Source of the DNA: Agreia sp. PsM10
GTDB lineage: Bacteria; Actinomycetota; Actinomycetes; Actinomycetales; Microbacteriaceae
DNA length: 64,000 bases
NCBI RefSeq assembly: GCF_030433855.1
Contig: NZ_JARUXC010000004.1
Span: 62,001 to 126,000, forward strand
Direction: 5' to 3'
Position 1 is the stretch's first letter, and each line of letters opens with the position of its first letter. This document shows positions 58,373-64,000 of the stretch, piece by piece. The position numbers and the translations under genes were made by a program. The notes under the pieces are model-generated. The model ran no database searches. It saw only the letters and a list, made by a program, of their open reading frames with translations, and was not told the origin of the DNA.

Positions 58373-60856
58373 ATGACCGACCTCATCCAGGCCACCACCG
58401 ACCCGCGACTGCTCGAACTGCTGTCGAAGCTGACCCTCGAGGAGAAGGTGCTCGTGCTCACCGGGCACGACTTCTGGGCCACGTGGCCGCTCGAGAAGAT
58501 CGGACTGCGCCGCATGCTCGTCTCCGACGGACCGTCGGGTGTTCGCGGCGAGGTGTGGGACGAGCGCAGCCCGTCGCTCAACCTGCCCTCGGCCACCGCG
58601 CTCGGCTCCTCGTGGGATGCGGACATCGCGCGCCGCTACGGCAACGTCGCGGCCGTGGAGGCGCGTCGCAAGGGAGTCGACGTGGTGCTCGGCCCGACCA
58701 TCAACCTGCACCGCTCGCCACTGGGCGGCCGCCACTTCGAGGCGTTCAGCGAGGACCCGGTGCTCACCGCCGACCTGGCCGCCGCCTACGTCGAGGGTAT
58801 GCAGGAGAACGGCGTGGGCGCGACGCCCAAGCACTACATCGCCAACGACTTCGAGACCGACCGTTTCACTGTCGACGTGCGGGTGGCCGAGCGCCCCCTG
58901 CGCGAGCTCTACCTGCTCGCCTTCGAGAAGGCCATCACCGAGGCGCACGCCTGGCTGGTCATGAGTTCGTACAACTCCGTCAACGGCGCCACGGTGACCG
59001 AGAACGACCTGCTCGAGACCCCGTTGAACTCGGAGTGGGGCTTCGACGGCGTGGTCATCAGCGACTGGACCGCCGTGCGCGACGTGAACAGCGCGCGCTT
59101 CTCGCAAGATCTGGTGATGCCCGGACCCGCCGGCCCCTGGGGCGACGCCCTCGTCGCCGCCGTGCGTGCCGGCGAGATCGAGGAGTCGGCCGTCGACCGC
59201 AAGGTGCTGCGCCTGCTGGCCCTGGCCGCACGGGTCGGGGCGCTCGAGGGCTTCGACGCACCCGTGCCCGAGCCGGTCGTGATCGAAGACGGGGTCGCCT
59301 TCGCGCGCATCGCCGAGGTCGAGGGCGCGGTTCTCGTGCGCAACGAGAACGCGGAGCTGCCGTGGAATGCCTCGTCGCTGACATCGGTCGCCGTGATCGG
59401 CCACAACGCCCGCTTCGCCCGCACCCAGGGCGGCGGAAGCGCCACGGTTCTTCCCGACAAGGTGGTCACGCCGCTCGATGGCCTGCGCAGCGCCCTTCCC
59501 GACGTCGCGATCAGCTACTCGGTCGGCGCGGTCGTGCAGGAGGGCATCGCCGAGCTTCCTCTCGAGCGCATGACCAACCCGGCCACGGGCGAACCGGGCG
59601 CGCACGTGCGGTTCCTCGACGCATCCGGTGCCTCGATCTTCGACGAGGATCGCCGCGCGTCGGCGCTCGTCTGGTTCGGGGGCGACGCCCCGATCGCGCA
59701 GGCCTCGTCGCTCGAGTTCACCACCCGGTACACGCCGGATGCGACGGGCGAGATCCTGCTCGGCTTCGCGGGCGCCGGCAACGGCCGCGTGATCGTGAAC
59801 GGCGAACTGCTGCATGAGGAGAACGTGGTCACGGCCGGAACCGACCTCGGTGCCGCGTTCCTCTCACCGCCCTCGAGCTCGGTCGCGGTTCCTGTCGTCG
59901 AGGGCGAGCCGATCGACGTGACCATCGAATATGACATCGAGCAGGGCGGCCCGCTGGCCGGCGCGCTGAGCATCACGATCGGCATCGAGCCGGATCGCTC
60001 CCACCCGGAGCAGCTCATCGCCGACGCTGTCGAGGCGGCCCGTTCGGCCGAGGTGGCCGTGGTGGTCGTCGGAACGAACTCGCGGGTCGAATCCGAGGGT
60101 TACGACCGCGAGTCGCTCGCGCTGCCCGGTCGACAGGACGAACTCGTGCGCGCCGTGGCCGCGGTCAACCCGCGCACCGTCGTGGTGGTCAACTCGGGAT
60201 CGCCCGTGCTGCTGCCGTGGCGCAACGAGGTCGCCGCCGTTCTGCTGAGCTGGTTCGGAGGACAGGAATACGGAGACGCGGTCGCCGACATCCTGCTCGG
60301 GCTCGCCGAGCCGGGCGGCCGCCTGCCCACGACCTGGCCGGTCGAGCAGTCCGACGTGCCCGTGATCGACGTGACGCCCCAGAACGGCGTCGTGTCGTAC
60401 GACGAGGGCATCCACATCGGGTACCGGGCCTGGCTGAAGGCCGGCACCGAGCCCGCCTACGAATTCGGCCACGGTCTCGGCTACACGACCTGGACCGTCG
60501 ATGACCTCGCGCTCGACACCTCGTCGATCGCCGAGGGCGGCACCATCTCCGCCGCCGTGCGCGTCACGAACACGGGAACCCGCCCCGGCAAGCAGGTCGT
60601 GCAGCTCTACGCCTCGCGGGACTCGTCGGCCATCGACCGCCCTGTGCGCTGGCTCGTCGGCTTCGCCGCCGTGCGCGTCGAACCGGGCGAGAGCGCGTGG
60701 GTCACCATTCCGGTGTCGGCTCGCGCCTTCGCCGACTGGGGCGTGGATGCGCAGGGCGCCCCGGGCTGGCACTACGAGCCGGGCGTGTTCCGCCTGCACG
60801 CGGGCACCAGCGTCTCGGCGCTCGCCCGCTCGAAGTCGGTCGAGGTGACCGCGTGA
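58373..60856 (+). CDS. Glycoside hydrolase family 3 beta-glucosidase with PA14 and fibronectin-like domains
   Basis: An 827-residue cytoplasmic enzyme. Barrel motifs are VSDGPSGVRGE, TPKHYIANDFETDR and VVISDWTAV with nucleophile Asp231. A PA14-like insertion spans about residues 390-530 (TRYTPDATGEILLGFAGAGN), the C-terminal domain follows (VVVVNSGSPVLLPW), and a fibronectin-III-like domain closes the protein (VRVTNTGTRPGKQVVQLYAS). Such enzymes deglucosylate plant glycosides and cello- or laminari-oligosaccharides. Three bases separate it from the previous gene; it overlaps the next by four. Confidence 0.94.
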   Translation: MTDLIQATTDPRLLELLSKLTLEEKVLVLTGHDFWATWPLEKIGLRRMLVSDGPSGVRGEVWDERSPSLNLPSATALGSSWDADIARRYGNVAAVEARRKGVDVVLGPTINLHRSPLGGRHFEAFSEDPVLTADLAAAYVEGMQENGVGATPKHYIANDFETDRFTVDVRVAERPLRELYLLAFEKAITEAHAWLVMSSYNSVNGATVTENDLLETPLNSEWGFDGVVISDWTAVRDVNSARFSQDLVMPGPAGPWGDALVAAVRAGEIEESAVDRKVLRLLALAARVGALEGFDAPVPEPVVIEDGVAFARIAEVEGAVLVRNENAELPWNASSLTSVAVIGHNARFARTQGGGSATVLPDKVVTPLDGLRSALPDVAISYSVGAVVQEGIAELPLERMTNPATGEPGAHVRFLDASGASIFDEDRRASALVWFGGDAPIAQASSLEFTTRYTPDATGEILLGFAGAGNGRVIVNGELLHEENVVTAGTDLGAAFLSPPSSSVAVPVVEGEPIDVTIEYDIEQGGPLAGALSITIGIEPDRSHPEQLIADAVEAARSAEVAVVVVGTNSRVESEGYDRESLALPGRQDELVRAVAAVNPRTVVVVNSGSPVLLPWRNEVAAVLLSWFGGQEYGDAVADILLGLAEPGGRLPTTWPVEQSDVPVIDVTPQNGVVSYDEGIHIGYRAWLKAGTEPAYEFGHGLGYTTWTVDDLALDTSSIAEGGTISAAVRVTNTGTRPGKQVVQLYASRDSSAIDRPVRWLVGFAAVRVEPGESAWVTIPVSARAFADWGVDAQGAPGWHYEPGVFRLHAGTSVSALARSKSVEVTA

Positions 60857-62379
60857 GCGAGAGCGGCACTCGCGCAGGGTGGCCCAACCCGCTCATCGCG
60901 GGCTTCTACCCCGACCCGAGCGTGCTCAAGGTCGGCGACGACTACTACCTGGTGAACTCGACCTTCGAGTACCTGCCCGGCATCCCCGTGTTCCACAGCC
61001 GCGACCTCGTCGAGTGGACGCAGATCGGCCACGTCGTCTCGCGTGAGGGTCAGCTCGACTCGCACGCTGTGCCGACGCTGGGCGGGGCGTGGGCTCCGAC
61101 CATCCGGCACCGCGACGGTGTGTTCTACGTCGTCGTGACGGACGCGATGGGTCGCGGAATGCTGATCTTCACGGCCACCGACCCGGCCGGCCCCTGGAGC
61201 GACGGCACGCTCGTCGACGGCGTGCACGGCATCGACTCCGACCTCGCCTGGGATGAGGACGGGCTCGCGTACATCACCTACTCGGGGCTCGACGTGACCA
61301 GCGGCAACCCTCCCGGCGAGCACGGCGGGATCCTGCAGGTGACCGTCGACCTCTCGACCGGCGCCGTGCTCTCTCCGCCCGTTCCGCTGTGGCAGGGATC
61401 CGGGCTCAAGTTCCCGGAAGCTCCCCACCTCTACCAGCACGGTGACTACTGGTACCTCGTGATCGCCGAGGGCGGCACGGAGCGAGGGCACGGCATCAGC
61501 GTGGCCCGTGGCACGCACCCGGCGGGGCCGTTCGAGCCGGGGCCGGGCAACCCCATCCTGTCGGCGCGCAGCACGTCGCGGCCCATCCAGAACACCGGGC
61601 ACGGCGACCTCGTCGAGACCCCGGATGGCGGCTGGGCGATCGTGATGCTCGGCATGCGGCCCACCGGCATGACGCAGGCGTTCTCGGCGATGGGGCGCGA
61701 GACCTTCATCACCGACGCGCGCTGGACTGACGACGGATGGCTCGAGGCCGACCCGGTTCTGCTGAACCCGCGGGCGGGGGAGTTCGAGTTCTCCGATTCG
61801 TTCGAGGGCTCCTCTCTGGGGCTCGAGTGGATCGGCGTGCGGCGGTATCCGTCGTCGTTCGCGTCGCTGAGCGAGCGGCCGGGGCACGTCGTTCTGAGCG
61901 GCGACGGGTCGACCCTCGACGATCCGAGGCCGGCGTTCCTCGGGTATCGCCAGCAGCATCCGCTCGCCTCGGTGTCGGTGCTGGTCGACCCCGGATCGGA
62001 CGGTCTCGGCGGGCTGGGCGTTCGCTACGACGAGCTGCACCACTACGAGGTCGAGGTGTCTGCGGGGCGGGTGACCGCGCGCGCGGCCGTGGCGGGCATC
62101 CGGCAGGAGTGGTCTGTGGAGGTCGCCACGGCGTCGCCGGTGACCCTCCGCCTCGATTTCGTGGCGTCTGTCGGCGAGGGGTTCCTGCCGAACCTCACGA
62201 GCGATCAGGTGGTGCTGAGCGCCGTGACCGCCGACGGCGAGCAGCACGAGCTGGCGCGTGTCGACGGCCGCTACCTCTCGCAGGAGACGGCCGCGTCGTT
62301 CACGGGCCGCGTCATCGGCCTCTACGCGACTCGCGGCGAGGTTGCCTTCACCGCCTTCCACTACACGGGCCAAGACTGA
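60853..62379 (+). CDS. Glycoside hydrolase family 43 (beta-xylosidase/alpha-L-arabinofuranosidase type)
   Basis: A 508-residue five-bladed propeller enzyme. NPLIAGFYPDPSVLKVGDDY contains the catalytic base Asp21, the pKa modulator lies in GIDSDLAWDEDG, and the general acid is Glu189 in KFPEAPHLY. A C-terminal beta-sandwich (about residues 320-508) is typical of subfamily 11/12 xylosidases. No signal peptide, so it acts on imported xylo- or arabino-oligosaccharides. Starts at GTG 60853 in a GTGA overlap; last gene of the operon. Confidence 0.93.
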   Translation: MSESGTRAGWPNPLIAGFYPDPSVLKVGDDYYLVNSTFEYLPGIPVFHSRDLVEWTQIGHVVSREGQLDSHAVPTLGGAWAPTIRHRDGVFYVVVTDAMGRGMLIFTATDPAGPWSDGTLVDGVHGIDSDLAWDEDGLAYITYSGLDVTSGNPPGEHGGILQVTVDLSTGAVLSPPVPLWQGSGLKFPEAPHLYQHGDYWYLVIAEGGTERGHGISVARGTHPAGPFEPGPGNPILSARSTSRPIQNTGHGDLVETPDGGWAIVMLGMRPTGMTQAFSAMGRETFITDARWTDDGWLEADPVLLNPRAGEFEFSDSFEGSSLGLEWIGVRRYPSSFASLSERPGHVVLSGDGSTLDDPRPAFLGYRQQHPLASVSVLVDPGSDGLGGLGVRYDELHHYEVEVSAGRVTARAAVAGIRQEWSVEVATASPVTLRLDFVASVGEGFLPNLTSDQVVLSAVTADGEQHELARVDGRYLSQETAASFTGRVIGLYATRGEVAFTAFHYTGQD

Positions 62380-62407
62380 CCCGCGGCCCTCAGCAGTAGT
62401 GCCCCGG

Positions 62408-62447
62408 GCGGACAGTAGTTACCGGCGCACCGGGCACTCTTGTCCGC
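62408..62447. repeat. Dispersed repeat family C (40-nt palindrome), copy 3
   Basis: Begins GCGGACAGTAGTTACCGG and ends ACTCTTGTCCGC. Outer flanks GTGCCCC/GGGGCAC extend the stem here. It lies between the convergent GH43 and GH78 genes and may terminate both. Confidence 0.75.
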
Positions 62448-62468
62448 ACGGGGCACTCTTGGCGAGAG

Positions 62469-64000
62469 CTATGCGGCGCGGGAGGCGTTCAGGGTGGCGA
62501 GGTACTGCTCCACGCGGGCGACGTTGTGCGGGGGCATCATGATGAGGGACTTTCCCAGGGGGCTGCCACTCTTCCAGCGGCCGTCCTTCGTCCAGCCCAG
62601 GCCGATGAAGTAGCCGAGCTCCGCGAAGAGCGCTTCGAGTCCGTCACGCGCCTCGGTGTCTCCGACGATCCGAGACAGGGGAGTCTCCATCGTCAGCGGC
62701 TCGGTGTCGGCAGCGGCGACCAGCGATGACACGTCGACCGTATATTCGTGCCGCCCCGATCCGACCTCGATCGCGTCGGCAGAAGCCGTGCCCGGCAGCG
62801 TGATGCGGGCCGTGGTGTTCGGCGGAACCACCGCGACGAGCGAGAACGACGGGCCCTCGAGCATCCACGACACGTCGACGACGCCGAAGCCGGTGTCGAG
62901 GCTCGCGTGCGCACTCGTGAGCCCGCCCCCGAGTACAGGCGCGATCTCGACGACAGAGTAGCCCGGTGCGCCGGGTGCGATGCCGCCGATGGAGCGCTGC
63001 ATCCAGTCCGCGACCGCGCCCAGGGCGTAATGGTTGAACGATGTCATCTCGCCGGGGTTGATGCTGCCGTCGGGCAGCATGCTGTCCCAGCGCTCCCAGA
63101 TCGTGGTCGCGCCCATGGTGATCGGGTACAGCCACGACGGGCAGCCCTCCTCGAGCAGCAGCCTGAACGCCACGTCGCTCTGCCCTCCGCGCACGAGCGC
63201 GTCGCAGATCAGGGGAGTGCCCACGAATCCGGTGCCGATGCGGTAGCCGTGCGAGCGCACGAGCTCCGCGAGTCGCGCGCCTGCGGTGGCCAGCGCCTGC
63301 GGTTCGGTGATGAGCTCGAAGCCGATCGCGATCGCGTACGCGGTGTGCGCATCCGACATCATGCGGCCGGCGGGCGTCACATACTCGGCGAGAAAAGCCG
63401 ATCGGATGCCGTCGGCCAGCTCGCCGTACCGGCTCGCGTCGGCGTCATGGCCGAGCACGCGGGCGGCCTCCGCGGTGCGAGCCGTCGAGCGGTAGAAGTA
63501 GGCGGTGGCCACGATGTCCGGATCGGTCTTGGCCTTCGCCGGGTTCTCGGGCGGCGCGCTCGGGTCGAGCCAGTCTCCGAACTGGAACCCGCCCGTCCAC
63601 AGGTGGTCGTCGCCGGCCAGCGCATCCACCACGTCGACCCACCGGGTCATGCTCTCGTACTGCGCGGCCAACGCGGCGCGGTCTGCGAAACGCTCGAAGA
63701 GGGCATCCGGAACCAGTGTCGCCGCGTCGCCCCACGCGGCCGCGGCCATCGGCGGCATCGGAAGCGGGCTCGGCACGACGAACGGCACCACGCCCGCGGC
63801 CGTGCGCTGCTCGGCCTCGAGGTCGCGCAGCCACGAGCCGAGGAACCCGCTCGTGTCGTAGAGGTAGCTGGCGGTGGGAGTGAAGACCTGGATGTCGCCG
63901 GTCCAGCCGAGGCGCTCGTCGCGCTGCGGGCAGTCTGTCGGCAGGCTCAGGAAGTTGCCGCGCATGCCCCAGAGCACGTTCGAGTGCAGCTGGTCGAGCT
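62469..64000 (-). CDS. Glycoside hydrolase family 78 alpha-L-rhamnosidase (5' end outside window)
   Basis: The C-terminal 510 residues of a GH78 enzyme; the frame is open to the window edge. LPTDCPQRDERLGWTGDIQV carries the catalytic-acid region of the (alpha/alpha)6 barrel, with YPITMGATTIWERWDSMLPD and TSFNHYALGAVADWMQRSIG further on, then a C-terminal beta domain. It removes terminal rhamnose from rhamnogalacturonan fragments, flavonoids or saponins. It is convergent with the GH43 operon and not part of it, but supports a plant-glycoside theme. The last 50 residues (LGWTKDGRWKSGSPLGKSLI) look like an unrelated extension. Confidence 0.93.
   Translation of the reverse strand, partial: LDQLHSNVLWGMRGNFLSLPTDCPQRDERLGWTGDIQVFTPTASYLYDTSGFLGSWLRDLEAEQRTAAGVVPFVVPSPLPMPPMAAAAWGDAATLVPDALFERFADRAALAAQYESMTRWVDVVDALAGDDHLWTGGFQFGDWLDPSAPPENPAKAKTDPDIVATAYFYRSTARTAEAARVLGHDADASRYGELADGIRSAFLAEYVTPAGRMMSDAHTAYAIAIGFELITEPQALATAGARLAELVRSHGYRIGTGFVGTPLICDALVRGGQSDVAFRLLLEEGCPSWLYPITMGATTIWERWDSMLPDGSINPGEMTSFNHYALGAVADWMQRSIGGIAPGAPGYSVVEIAPVLGGGLTSAHASLDTGFGVVDVSWMLEGPSFSLVAVVPPNTTARITLPGTASADAIEVGSGRHEYTVDVSSLVAAADTEPLTMETPLSRIVGDTEARDGLEALFAELGYFIGLGWTKDGRWKSGSPLGKSLIMMPPHNVARVEQYLATLNASRAA

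Overview
The window is high-GC, densely coded DNA from an actinobacterium, most likely a member of the Microbacteriaceae. This is inferred from the GC-rich codon use, many leaderless promoters, an Asp23/AmaP-type envelope-stress cluster, a DtxR/IdeR-type iron box, a small DUF7882-like protein and the dispersed palindromes known from that family. No rRNA, tRNA, CRISPR array, phage gene or insertion sequence was seen. No gene-free stretch exceeds 300 bases; the longest (40337-40628) is filled with palindromic repeats.

Layout. 1-5494: end of a broken hexapeptide acyltransferase, a LysE-type exporter, a CE7 acetyl esterase, and an operon of acyl-CoA synthetase, 3-hydroxyisobutyryl-CoA hydrolase-like protein and a hypothetical protein. 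5527-10188: a DinB-like protein, then an iron-siderophore ABC importer (binding lipoprotein, two FecCD permeases, ATPase) behind an iron box. 10168-16716: SDR oxidoreductase, thioesterase, UBP-type zinc-finger protein next to a Na+/H+ antiporter, GNAT acetyltransferase, DedA protein, alpha/beta hydrolase and a small Asp23-like protein. 16983-20887: CsbD protein and a tightly overlapping envelope-stress operon (two Asp23/Gls24 proteins, a DUF2273-like peptide, two AmaP-like membrane proteins, two small helical proteins). 20975-25015: YchJ-like protein, Pit phosphate transporter with a small membrane partner, small hypotheticals and an AlkA-like glycosylase. 25069-34794: amino-acid catabolism, with a phytoene-desaturase-like oxidoreductase, bifunctional PutA, a kinase/M23-like/class III aminotransferase fusion and an APC permease. 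34852-39816: a giant DUF4011 helicase-nuclease. 40629-45539: GntR regulator, small alarmone synthetase, Lrp regulator divergent from a DDAH-rocD arginine/ornithine operon, and a thioredoxin-like membrane protein without catalytic cysteines. 45660-64000: a AAA ATPase and a plant-glycan locus.

The glycan locus is the most coherent system. A TetR gene (48341-48946) lies between a nucleoside hydrolase/aldo-keto reductase pair and a long operon encoding an oligopeptide-type ABC importer (one permease is fused to an ATPase) and GH42, GH3, GH3 and GH43 enzymes; a convergent GH78 rhamnosidase follows. Two similar palindromes upstream of both transcription units suggest one TetR regulon.

A second theme is repeats: at least four families of dispersed palindromes lie between genes, and some lie in frame inside putA, the aminotransferase fusion, the APC permease and the DDAH gene, adding peptide segments. 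A third theme is leaderless transcription: about a dozen genes have a TAnnnT hexamer exactly six bases before the start codon.
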